From Azorinus chamasolen (lineage: Eukaryota > Mollusca > Bivalvia > Cardiida > Solecurtidae): a stretch of 64,000 nucleotides of DNA. The position numbers and the translations under genes were made by a program. Under the pieces are notes generated by a model that saw only the letters and a program-made list of their open reading frames with translations, made no database searches and was not told the DNA's origin. Location of the stretch: assembly GCA_963576725.1 (NCBI GenBank), contig OY755251.1, forward strand, positions 35,345,619-35,409,618. The letters run 5' to 3'. This document shows, piece by piece, positions 20,047-29,030 of this stretch (position 1 is the first letter of the stretch; each line of letters opens with the position of its first letter).

Positions 20047-20425
20047 TTTAACCCATTACCTCATAGAAACGCATTTAACACCATTGCAAATAATGTAGAC
20101 GCTGAACAGACGGCTCTACACTTGTCAAATCTTGCTGTGTCCATATGACATTATTTACCCATTCCCTCATACGGACGCCTTTATGCGACTCTGTAAAAAT
20201 ACATTTTGAAACCATTGTGATAAATAGAGCATTTGCTCCATATGAGCAAATGCTCTATTTATCACAATGGTTTCAAAACTACACAATTCTAAAAGTTTCC
20301 ATTTCTCCGGTAAATGCTCCTTTTCGGTAGATTTATTGAAATAGGTGTATAAATAGTCTAGAAGCGAATGGGTTAAAATTCAGTAAAGGAACTCTGCTAT
20401 AAATATTTATGAGGTAAAGCGTTAA
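20047..20425. mobile_element. TTAA-3-like MITE split by TTAA-1
   Basis: TTAACCCATTACCTCATAGA, degraded core GTAGACGCTGAACAGACGG and ATGACATTAT on the left; the rest (TATTTATGAGGTAAAGCGTTAA) follows the nested TTAA-1 copy. Confidence 0.55.
20153..20375. mobile_element. TTAA-1 MITE, nested
   Basis: TTACCCATTCCCTCATACGG to GAAGCGAATGGGTTAA, with centre GAGCATTTGCTCCATATGAGCAAATG and the TTTTCGGTAGATTTATTG block. Confidence 0.8.
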
Positions 20426-20530
20426 AGCACGCGATTCCTTAGAATGTAGGACGATACTTATGTAGAAAGCTCCCATAAAAGTTTTCTGCACCAGTTCCGT
20501 TTTATACATTTAAATAACAGACACGTGCTT

Positions 20531-20760
20531 CTAACCCTTTCACCGCCAATGTCGCAAAAATGCACCACGACAATTAGTGCAGTCCCAGATCAAGGCGCCG
20601 TCTGATCAGGGACTTCACTTTTTATCTCAAACTCTATTTCTATATATGTACTTTATTCATTCGAAAGTTGCATTTATTTATCTTATTTCCTTATTTTACT
20701 GAATGATTAACAAAATTGGATTGCAGACGACACTTTGAAATTTGGCGCCAAAAGGGTTAA
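20531..20760. mobile_element. TTAA-4 MITE
   Basis: CTAACCCTTTCACCGCCAATG to GGCGCCAAAAGGGTTAA. Core GTCCCAGATCAAGGCGCC..GTCTGATCAGGGAC; the hairpin tip is shortened relative to 25674-25919. Long arm holds CTCAAACTCTATTTCTATAT and TTGCAGACGACA. Confidence 0.88.
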
Positions 20761-21194
20761 GGAAGTAGTGTATGTATATTCGTTAAGTGGTACTGCGGTC
20801 CCACTGTGTATCTAAGTGATTTGTTTGCTGTGATGTTAGCTGAAGGGGGCTCCTAAGGGGGAAATGGATTCTTATTCCAGTCTATCCCGTAGGAGCCTCT
20901 TCATTTTATATTTATTACATATTCAGTTTAAAGTGTCCATTGTGGGCGCTAAATAAACAACTGCATTTTCCTGAGATGATGAAGCTCCGTAATAACAGAG
21001 TGTTCCAACTATGTTCAATATTTGCTGATATGATTCTGAATCTCCCAGCCTCGATCCATTTGACTTTTTTTTTAAATTGCTGTTCCTTCAATATTGTTTC
21101 GCTAATAGTCAATTAAAGTCATGTAAAACAACGCTGGGGATGCTCACTATATAGAGATTATTAAAATGAAGTTTAGCGTTCTAGATTCAGTTGT

Positions 21195-21340
21195 TTATCA
21201 TATTAATGTAAGAAATAATGGTATCATATTAATTAGATTATTTTTTATACATGTAATATCACATGTAGTTTTGGCCGTGGCAGAACATGTAGAATCAGAT
21301 AGATATTATTTCTTAACCAAACAACCTGCTGTACAAATGT
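21195..21340. mobile_element. TTAA-3 long-arm remnant
   Basis: GTAAGAAATAATGGTATCAT, TTAATTAGATTATTTTTTAT, GGCCGTGGCAGAACATGTAG, AATCAGATAGATATTATTTC in family order; core missing. Confidence 0.5.
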
Positions 21341-21377
21341 ATTACCATCTGAAGGCTCGGTATACAATAGGTGAACT

Positions 21378-21573
21378 CTAAAACCTCTATAATAAACTGA
21401 TTTTAAGTAAAAAAGAAATAGAGAACATTTTAGGCAGATAAAGGCTAACTTCAGGGTTCAAATCATGCAGAAAGCTCCCAGATGAACTTTCTGCACAGTA
21501 GCCACACTGCATTAAGCTGTCATCTGTCTTTTAGATTGGCATTGATACATAGTTGAGTGATCGGTCTACAGAA
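21378..21573. mobile_element. PG-B MITE, worn
   Basis: AAAACCTCTATAATAAACTG left, centre AAAGCTCCCAGATGAACTTT, arm CACTGCATTAAGCTGTCATC. Confidence 0.6.
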
Positions 21574-21741
21574 GCGTGTGCCCCACTCTGTTATTTAAAA
21601 CAGTTTTGAAGCTGATGAAAAACTGATTAACTTTCCTTTCGGATCCATACTGGTAATGTTTCAGAACAGAACAGAACATATAGTTTATTAAATTTAGGAC
21701 TTTAACAATAGTAATATATCATCCTTAATACAATTGTAATA

Positions 21742-21984
21742 TACAGTTAAACTTGGGTATCTCGAACTCGGGTAACTCGAACTTCGAGATAACTTCAGTC
21801 CTTCCAAAATTTACAATACAGAATTGCTCTAAATGGTTGGACCTTTCAGCATTACTTTAGACCTGCATTAAGCTAAAAAAACTTAAGAAATTGTCCAGAT
21901 CAGAAATCGGATAACTCGAACTTCTGTTATTTCGAACTAATTTGTATGGTCCCTTGAAGTTCGAGATATCGAAGTTCAACTGTA
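21742..21984. mobile_element. PG-C MITE with deleted centre
   Basis: TA-bounded with ends CAGTTAAACTTGGGTATCTC and GAGATATCGAAGTTCAACTG. The middle jumps from TTGCTCTAAATGGTTGG to ACCTTTCAGCATTACTTTAG, losing the left half of the hairpin. Confidence 0.85.
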
Positions 21985-22079
21985 CGTACAAAATACAGAA
22001 CAGAAATGAACTTGAAGTTAAATTTCTTCATAATCCTTAGCCAGCAGAACCAATTCTGTCCGCTCAGACTCTGATCTGC

Positions 22080-22240
22080 TATAGTTTTTACTTACATCCG
22101 ATACGTCCAATCCTTTGAGAAACTATTGACCGAGTGTTAAACAGCCTGGATCCTGGTGAGACGCCGAGTAACTCGGCGTCTCACCTTGATTCAAGCAGTT
22201 CGCAAATGATGAGCCAGGTCGCGATTAGCAAGCTAAGGGT
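22080..22240. mobile_element. TTAA-9 type GGATCC-core MITE
   Basis: Core CCTGGATCCTGGTGAGACGC, AGTAACT, GGCGTCTCACCTTGATTCAA; one T:T stem mismatch. Flanks CTTTGAGAAACTATTGACCG and GTTCGCAAATGATGAGCCAG recur at 40205-40325. Confidence 0.6.
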
Positions 22241-22334
22241 GAAAAACAGAACTTTTATGAAGGTTATTTACCTTGAATATAGCCATTCAGTTATGAACTA
22301 GTGTAGTTTCTGCTCAAACCCATAGTGGCCTATA

Positions 22335-22575
22335 TGCAGAGGAACAGATAACGGTGGGTACTCAAATATTAAGATCGTCATTTCTCCACCAAACCCTATG
22401 TTGTGACTACTCGTTAGACCATCTTTAGAATCGTCTAGAAAAGACGATTCTAAAGAGTGGTCACAACGTAGTGTTTGGTGGCTTCGAGACGATTCTAAAG
22501 AGTGGTCGCAACATAGGGTTTGGTGGAGAAATAAAGGAGTTACTCTTGACAATGTTTGAATTTACGCACATTGTT
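22335..22575. mobile_element. HP-E hairpin MITE with duplicated right arm
   Basis: Left arm TTTCTCCACCAAACCCTATG, TTGTGACTAC; centre AGAATCGTCTAGAAAAGACGATTCT. The right arm GACGATTCTAAAGAGTGGTC occurs twice in a row (22443-22482 and 22489-22535) before GGGTTTGGTGGAGAAATAAA. Confidence 0.75.
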
Positions 22576-22912
22576 TGAACCTCTGTATATTTAATTGTTT
22601 TTGTTACCTTTCAGCAAAGACTGGCCTATATTTATGTTATCCATTAAACCAGAGTCCTATTGTATCAAGCCCAACATTGTGTGACCTTGTGAACAGTGTA
22701 GGTCCAATTTATCCACTACGTTTGATACACGGCGTATGTAGACGGATTGTACTGTTTGCAGGAGTAAGTTTGCAATAACTGCAGTTGCTGATGAGTAACA
22801 AACCATTGGCCCAGTTGTCGACCTTCTATTATATCGGACGATCTGGCCTTGTGGTTACAAACGTTTTGAGTTTTAGTTTGAGTTCATTTCAAGTATCTGA
22901 TTGGCCAGATTT

Positions 22913-23019
22913 TGCGGAGCTTTCTGCATGACTTTCACACTGCATTAAGCTACCACATATCTTACATATCGATAGTGATACTAATTGTAAGTTCCGGTGT
23001 AGAGATGTTTGTCTGTACT
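22913..23019. mobile_element. PG-B MITE, right half
   Basis: GGAGCTTTCTGCATGACTTT, CACTGCATTAAGCTACCACA, AGTTCCGGTGTAGAGATGTT. It starts at the hairpin centre; the left half is absent. Confidence 0.6.
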
Positions 23020-23397
23020 GGGTGTTTGTTGGAAGGTTAATGAGCCTTAACATGAGAAAACCAAGCTTCGGGATCACCAAACTTCTCATTTTGATTCTTG
23101 TTCATTCTCAGATATATGACCAATCAAATGCTTGAGAATCAACTCGGACTCCAGCAGAATGTTTTACAGCATCGATGCCAGTACTTCTTTCACACTGGCT
23201 GATGTGGAATTCACATTTCACAGTTTCAATTACAAGTCAGAAAATGCTATTTTCTCGAGTTTCATATCTGGGTATGCAATGTTTAGGCATCATGGCTGAT
23301 CTTGATCTACACTGCCGACAATGCATCAATACCACCTTTGTTATAATTATATAAGTAGTATATTGTTTGATATAGAACTTGGTTGTGAAAAACAATG

Positions 23398-23629
23398 TTA
23401 ACCCTTTACTCTATGAATATTCATGCAAGACATAATGTATGTAGGCCCTAGGTGAACACTGTAGATTCAGATCTATATATAATTCCACACGTGAATAGAT
23501 CATACCCTGATCAAACGGCTTATACAGAGGCCGTCTATTTTGGGTCTACAATAAAACCTCTCTACACGGCCAATATATGTTTATAATGACATTATTTCTG
23601 ACATGAATATTCAACAGGGAAAGGGTTAA
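23398..23629. mobile_element. TTAA-3 MITE containing a PG end fragment
   Basis: TTAACCCTTTACTCTATGAA through a worn core (ATACCCTGATCAAACGGC) to CAGGGAAAGGGTTAA. Right of the core there is CAATAAAACCTCTCTACACG, a pogo-like end, and then GACATTATTTCTGACATGAA. It looks like two elements recombined. Confidence 0.7.
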
Positions 23630-23698
23630 GGATGATACAGTCATTATTTCTGACATACATTTTCATTGAGTGGGTTTGGTTAATGCAAAGGTATTTTT

Positions 23699-23945
23699 AG
23701 TAACCCTACAAGTGTGTGTCAAGTGAATTTTCCATCAAAGGTTAGTCATTTAAGAGCTAAAAACGATTTACTTATGTCTTTTGCAAACAGTGTAGACCTA
23801 GGTCAGAGGGTTCTGCAAACAGTGTAGACCTAGGTCAGAGGGGTCCTAGAGACCTAGGTCAGAGGGGTCCTAGAGACCTAGGTCAGAGGGTTCCTAGAGG
23901 GTCTGCACTGTTTGTCATGGTATACTTTTCTTTAAAACTAACCTC
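23699..23945. mobile_element. TTAA-7 MITE with tandemly multiplied core arm
   Basis: GTAACCCTACAAGTGTGTGT on the left. The core arm with AGACCTAGGTCAGAGG is present four times (23788-23903), each AGACCTAGGTC being itself nearly self-complementary, before GGGTCTGCACTGTTTGTCAT. Confidence 0.7.
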
Positions 23946-23959
23946 GGATAGGAGGAGAG

Positions 23960-24055
23960 GAGCTCGAATGACAAATAGTATAGACCGTGATCGGAGGGCC
24001 ATTCTAGTAACCCTCCGGTCTGTGTCTACACTGTTTGCAAATGTCTATACACTCG
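23960..24055. mobile_element. TTAA-7-like core fragment
   Basis: TAGACCGTGATCGGAGGGCC and its partner AACCCTCCGGTCTGTGTCTA; T:T mismatch at the usual position. No ends. Confidence 0.5.
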
Positions 24056-24152
24056 TTTCCATCATTCAAATGCGGAAATGTTTAAAACAAAGTTTGACTC
24101 AAGATAATACGCCGGTCTAAAGTAGTGATTTGGAATGGGTATGCAGGACTGC

Positions 24153-24360
24153 TACGGTAAAATCTCTCTTAACCGGAATTCAAGTAGAGAATAATTTAGA
24201 TATTTTTAGGCAGGTGGCTGCTTAATGCAGGATGGAAGTCATACAGAAAGCTCCTCTATGAGCTTTATGCATGACTTTCACCCTGCATTAAGCAGCCAAC
24301 TGCCTTAAAGACCGATAATGATACTAATGTGAACGTCCGGTTTAGATTGGTCTTACTGTA
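24153..24360. mobile_element. PG-B MITE (CCGG subtype), full length
   Basis: TA-bounded, ends CGGTAAAATCTCTCTTAACC and GGTTTAGATTGGTCTTACTG; centre AAAGCTCCTCTATGAGCTTT. Confidence 0.85.
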
Positions 24361-24364
24361 TAGT

Positions 24365-24618
24365 TTAAGCCTTTACCTGATAAAACTTTTTTTTTGGTCT
24401 TGGAAAAAATCGAATCATATCAGAGAACTCTTGTAGAAGCTGTCTGATCAGTGTACACGTGCTCTATTTGCTTATGGATTGATAAATATGCAGTTCAGTT
24501 TCTGTTACGGTAACAAAACATTCCTTGCTCATAATCCCATTCTAAAGTAAAAGCTAATTAATAGGCAAGGTCTTTATTTCTTACATGGATATTTTATAGG
24601 TAATGGGATGAGAGTTAA
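24365..24618. mobile_element. TTAA-3-like MITE, worn
   Basis: TTAAGCCTTTACCTGATAAA, partial core CTTGTAGAAGCTGTCTGATC, TGCTTATGGATTGATAAATA, end GGTAATGGGATGAGAGTTAA. Shares the last TTAA with the next element. Confidence 0.65.
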
Positions 24619-24848
24619 CATTTACTCCATGAATATTCATGTAAGAAATGACCAATCGCAAATATTAATTAGATTATCTTTTATTAATAATGGGACACAA
24701 GAAGTTTTTGCCATAGCACAAACAGTAGAATAATATCTACATTATTTCATAAGCAAACTGAGCAGACCCTGATCAGAAGGATCCGTCTGATCTAGATCTA
24801 CCCTGTTTGTAAAACGTGAAAAAGCGCTTGTATGAAGGAAAAGGTGAA
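24615..24848. mobile_element. TTAA-3 MITE
   Basis: TTAACATTTACTCCATGAAT, then ATTAATTAGATTATCTTTTA, core ACCCTGATCAGAAGGATCCG..TCTGATCTAGAT, end TGAAGGAAAAGGTGAAA. The open frame that starts in its right end is chance. Confidence 0.75.
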
Positions 24849-25074
24849 ACACGGGGAAATAGTTTTAACTTATAAACATGTATCGCATATTTACGTTTTA
24901 CTTTTTGTTTTTATGTATCCTGTATTTGCCTTGACTGGTTTTGTTCGTAATTATCTGTTTAATTTATCGTTTCCTCAAAACCATACATATGTTAATTGGA
25001 TTTATTTGTTCTGTGACCTCGCAAAACTATACTATAACGCAGTGCAAGAGATAGAAATGCGTATCGAAACACTA

Positions 25075-25250
25075 AAATCGCCATTTCTCCACCAAATCCC
25101 ATGTTATGACCACACTCAAGAATCGTCTCGAAGAGACGATTCTGAAGAGTGGTCACAGCACAGGGGTTAGTGGAGAAATAACGAAGTTATTCATGAAAAT
25201 ATTTTAATTTACGCATCTTATCTGGACCTCTGCACAGTAGACATTTTACA
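25075..25250. mobile_element. HP-E hairpin MITE
   Basis: CATTTCTCCACCAAATCCCA, ACCACACTCAAGAATCG, centre TCGTCTCGAAGAGACGA, then GATTCTGAAGAGTGGTCACA and TTAGTGGAGAAATAACG. Best single copy of the family. Confidence 0.8.
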
Positions 25251-25322
25251 AACGTAAACAGCGACTACAGCAGACCTTCATCGTGTGTATACATGAACTA
25301 TACCACTGTACTATAGAATCTT

Positions 25323-25548
25323 TTAACCCTTTACCTCATGAATATTCATGTTAGAAATTATATCGTTGAAATTTTAATTGCATATGAAAATGGAACGTTT
25401 TTACATTGATTGATACTGTACACTTAGATCTGTATTATTGCATAAACAGACAGAGAAGACCTTGATCAGAAGGATCAAATAGGAATTATCTGTTCTGGGT
25501 CTACTCTGTTTGCAAAGGCGTCAAAAGTCATATGGAGTAAAGGGTTAC
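25323..25548. mobile_element. TTAA-3 MITE
   Basis: TTAACCCTTTACCTCATGAA to GGAGTAAAGGGTTAC; core ACCTTGATCAGAAGGATCAA..ATCTGTTCTGGGTC. Confidence 0.8.
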
Positions 25549-25673
25549 AGCGACTATTATTTGAATAAAAGCAAAGTTACAAGCGCATCTTAATGAAGAA
25601 CTTAAAAATGGTAAAATGCTTAAAACGCATTGTGAGTTTTGGTCTCATTTTCATGCTTTATAAATTAACTGCG

Positions 25674-25919
25674 TGAACCCTTTCACCGCCAATGCCGCAT
25701 AAATGCACCACGGCAAACAGTGCAGTCCCAGATCAGACGCCGCCTTTTTAAGGCGGCGTCTGATCAGGGACTTCACTTTTTGTCTCAAACTCTATTTCTA
25801 TATCTGTGCTTTATTCCTTTGAAATTTGCATTTGTTTATTTCATTTCCTTATTTTAGCAGACGATTTAACAAAACTTGTTTGCAGACGACAATTAGAAAT
25901 TAGGCGCCGAAAGGGTTTA
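25674..25919. mobile_element. TTAA-4 MITE, best copy
   Basis: TGAACCCTTTCACCGCCAAT to GGCGCCGAAAGGGTTTA. Core GTCCCAGATCAGACGCCGCC, TTTTTAA, GGCGGCGTCTGATCAGGGAC: 20-base arms with a single A:A mismatch. Confidence 0.88.
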
Positions 25920-25922
25920 CCA

Positions 25923-25990
25923 ATGCAAATGGTTTGTATCCAGATGAGACGCCGAATAACACGACGTCTCGTCAAGACCCAAACTGTTAG
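25923..25990. mobile_element. TTAA-5 core fragment
   Basis: GTATCCAGATGAGACGCCGA..CGACGTCTCGTCAAGACCCA without ends. Confidence 0.55.
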
Positions 25991-26005
25991 ATACTACGAG
26001 CGTGG

Positions 26006-26213
26006 TAGAGTAAACCCTCTCTATAACGGCCACTAAATTACATCAAGTATTTTGTGTTAAAGGCAGGTGGCTGCTTAAAGCAAGGTGAATGTAAAACAGA
26101 ACGCTCCTATAGGACCGTTCTGTTTTATTTTCACCTCGTTTTAAGCAGTCACCTGCCCTAAATACTAACTAATTAACACAATTTAGTGGCCGTTATCAAG
26201 AGGTGTTACTGTA
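26006..26213. mobile_element. PG-A hairpin MITE
   Basis: GAGTAAACCCTCTCTATAAC to GAGGTGTTACTGTA; centre AACGCTCCTATAGGACCGTT with one base change, so the top of the stem has begun to decay. Confidence 0.85.
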
Positions 26214-26800
26214 TTTGAATGAACAGGAAAGAAAGGTAAAACAAAATAAGGTGCAGATGACGACAAATTTTGCAGACAAGAATTCGACTTATTTTGCATG
26301 GTCGCATTTGGGAGGTTTTACTGTACTCTGATTATCTGTAACTCTTGTAGAACTTGGAATCCACATTCCTTGTGACAGCATTTCGTTACCTAGGTGACAA
26401 CATATGTTGAATATTTGTTAACGTATACTGTCCACATTTTAACCGGTCTGTTTCGGAAAACAATCGGTTTAAAATTGTAATCGTTTGTAATGTACATCGG
26501 AGAGTTTCGGTGAAATCGAAACCGTTATTGTCCGACTGATATTATGAGCGGCTACGACAAGATACCGAACGTTTCCGACATACGCCGATTGATTTATGAG
26601 ACACGTACATGATGTATTCTGTAGCCATCCAAGAAAGTCGCGTAGTAACCAATAAAATCATTGACATGTTTGTTATTAAAAAAAACTGCTGTTTGTCTTT
26701 TATTTGACCACCATGATAAATCTATAGTTTATACTTAAGAAATGAGCAATTAAATGATCCATGCCTCGCCGACTCTGATCATAGACTACACTAAATATCA
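26214..26800. other. Intergenic stretch with no supported gene
   Basis: Contains several CCGATT/AATCGG and GTTTCGG-like words and an AATAAA at about 26659, but no long frame and no splice-site pair I would defend. Confidence 0.35.
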
Positions 26801-26802
26801 AG

Positions 26803-27052
26803 TTAACCCTTTCCCTAATATGAACGTGTTTTCACGCATTTGCAAGCAGAGTAGACCCAGATCAGACGGCTCCTAGAGGAGCCGTCTGATCAGGGTCTGC
26901 TCTGTTTGCTAATATAATTTGATAGATTTGTTTCTTTGCTTTCTAAAATATCTATAATGTAACACCTTCCATATTTCTTTATAAATTCTTTGTTAATGAA
27001 TATTCAGTAGGTATTGACATTTGGCTTAAATACAGAACAGGGAAAGGGTTAA
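26803..27052. mobile_element. TTAA-2 MITE, reference copy
   Basis: TTAACCCTTTCCCTAATATG to CAGGGAAAGGGTTAA. Core CAGAGTAGACCCAGATCAGA, CGGCTCCTAGAGGAGCCG, TCTGATCAGGGTCTGCTCTG: perfect stem except for the A:A pair. Long arm has TTCTTTGCTTTCTAAAATAT and GAATATTCAGTAGGTATTGA. Confidence 0.92.
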
Positions 27053-27302
27053 ATAAGAAATACATATGCTGGTGAGCACCCAACACCTGATAAGATAATC
27101 ACGTATTGTTCAATGCTTATTCTGGGTCTACCCGGTTGCTTTGCCCCTCCCCACCCACATTTCAATAAAACAAGAACTTTCCTAATAGCCCAAGCTGTTC
27201 GCAAATGTTAGTCAGGTCGCCCTTAGCATAATGATGGCTAATCGTACCATTACATACAATGTAGATCAAGAATAGTTGCTGTACTAAATATTCCGTACTT
27301 TG

Positions 27303-27557
27303 TTAACTCTTTCCTCCGTGAACATTTATGTCAGAAATAATGACGTCATAAATATTAATTAGATCAATTGGCTATAACGGCACATAGAGTCATAGACACA
27401 GGATGTTTTGGTCGTGACAGAAACTGTATAATCATATCTATATTGTATCATAAGCAAACAGAGCAGACCCTGATCAGACGGCTCCTATAGGAACCGTCTG
27501 ATCTGGGTCTACTCTGCAAAGGCGCAGAAAGGACGTATTTATGGAGTAAAGGGTTAA
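27303..27557. mobile_element. TTAA-3 MITE, full length
   Basis: TTAACTCTTTCCTCCGTGAA to ATGGAGTAAAGGGTTAA. Core ACCCTGATCAGACGGCTCCT, ATAGGAACCGTCTGATCTGGG with T:T mismatch. Confidence 0.9.
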
Positions 27558-27564
27558 GATACAA

Positions 27565-27715
27565 GAAAACCGTCTAAACCGAACAATATGTAAAGACGAA
27601 TTCAGATGTGCACGTGGTTGCTTGATGCAGGGTGAAAGTTATACAGAAAGTCGTTAAGGAAGCTTTCTGCATTACTGCCACCTTTCTTAAAACCAGCATT
27701 GGTACTAAACTCTTG
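27565..27715. mobile_element. PG-B MITE, worn
   Basis: AAAACCGTCTAAACCGAACA, GGTTGCTTGATGCAGGGTGA, centre AAAGTCGTTAAGGAAGCTTT; right arm shortened. Confidence 0.55.
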
Positions 27716-27949
27716 TTTCCTTTTAATAGTAATTGTTAATACTACCATCCAAGCTACTTAAACAATAAAGGTTGGCAAAGTGGGACACCCTGTTTGGATT
27801 CAGATCTAATACCAAGTAACTGTCTGACCAAAATCTAAACTGTTTACAACTTGTGACAATTTTGCCTTAGGTAAAATGCCTAAAACTGATCTTTTAGAAA
27901 TTCAAATGATGACAAACCTGAAGCAGACGACATTACAGATCTCTACAGC

Positions 27950-28164
27950 TTGCTTAATCCTTATAATGCTGAGTGATGTTTCGTTTGTAACAATTGCCGT
28001 CTGCTTCAGTTCTTCAATAAACTTTCTTTCATTTTATGCAAAAATATGGTCAAGATGATAAACAGTTTGGATCCTGATGAGACGCAGAATTATGTGGCCT
28101 CTCATCTGGATCCAAACTGTTTGCATAGGTAATCACAGTTTCGCCTCTAGCGTGCAAAGAGTTA
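27950..28164. mobile_element. TTAA-5 MITE
   Basis: GTAACAATTGCCGTCTGCTT, ATGGTCAAGATGATAAACAG, core TTTGGATCCTGATGAGACGC..CCTCTCATCTGGATCCAAAC, end CTAGCGTGCAAAGAGTTAA. Same arrangement at 36435-36620. A further worn core lies at 27785-27850. Confidence 0.75.
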
Positions 28165-28275
28165 AGCGTATGACCTCTAGAGATTTTAGTATGCTGTAAC
28201 AGTTGCCCTGCACTACTGACCACCAGTGCTGTAACCTTTATACTGTAAAGGACGTAAAGAACAGAAGAAGTCTAT

Positions 28276-28707
28276 TTAACCCTTATTTCCCCATATAAAC
28301 TTGTTTTCATGCATCTGCAAACAGATTCAACCCAGATAAGACAGCTCGCTCCCATAGGATCAGGGTCTGCTCTGTTTGCTAATGGATCCACCTTCCATAT
28401 TTCATTATGAATATTTTGTAAGATTCCGGAACCGGGTTGTAAGCTAAGCACTGCACATGCGCGTATTCTCTTAGGGGGGTTCCCGCTAGGTAGAGCTCGT
28501 GCAATAGGGTTTTCCGTGAAAGTTTGAGTCGCAATCCATTTTATAAGGATTTCGGCAAAGCCGAAACCCTAAAAACTAAAGACACAGGTATATCAAATTT
28601 CATTAGCAAACAGAGTAGACCCTGATCAGACGGCTCCTCTAGGAGCCGTCTGATCTGGGTCTACTCTTTGCAAATGCGTGAATACACGTTTGTATAGGGA
28701 AAGGGTT
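28276..28707. mobile_element. TTAA-2 MITEs flanking a 127-bp unrelated insert
   Basis: 28276-28433 is a TTAA-2 left half (TTAACCCTTATTTCCCCATA). 28570-28707 is a TTAA-2 half in reverse with a perfect core (GACGGCTCCTCTAGGAGCCGTC, T:T mismatch) ending AGGGAAAGGGTTAA. The segment between (28434-28560) is more GC-rich and contains CCGCTAGGTAGAGCTCG, a word that recurs near 39781. Confidence 0.65.
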
Positions 28708-29030
28708 AATAAATGAATGTCCGTTCAGAAAAAGTTCTATTGTATTTGCATTACAACAACATGGACTAGTCTATTTTATTCCCACCGAGATTGAACCCGG
28801 ATGTTAGACTAGACACAATCATAAATAAAAGATGTTACATTTGTACCCCCTTGGCCTAATGACTAGGTTAGATCAACAGGGCATGCAAATGTTTCCGTGT
28901 GACTTTGATCACTGACCTAGCAAAATAGACACGCCCTCCAGGGCGATCTTTTGAGCAAATAATTCTGAAGTCCCATCACGTATTACAAAATTATGACTCG
29001 TGCATGAAACTTGCACTTTTCAATTTGAAC

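Noticed and set aside
24832..25170. 112-residue frame with hydrophobic segments
   Set aside because: It starts in a TTAA-3 end and finishes in an HP-E hairpin; only the short middle is unique and no splice sites or domain are visible.
28781..28960. tRNA-like words (TTCAATC on the minus strand, CTTGGCCTAATGACTAGG on the plus)
   Set aside because: The T-stem does not pair and the two parts are on opposite strands; no tRNA cloverleaf can be drawn.
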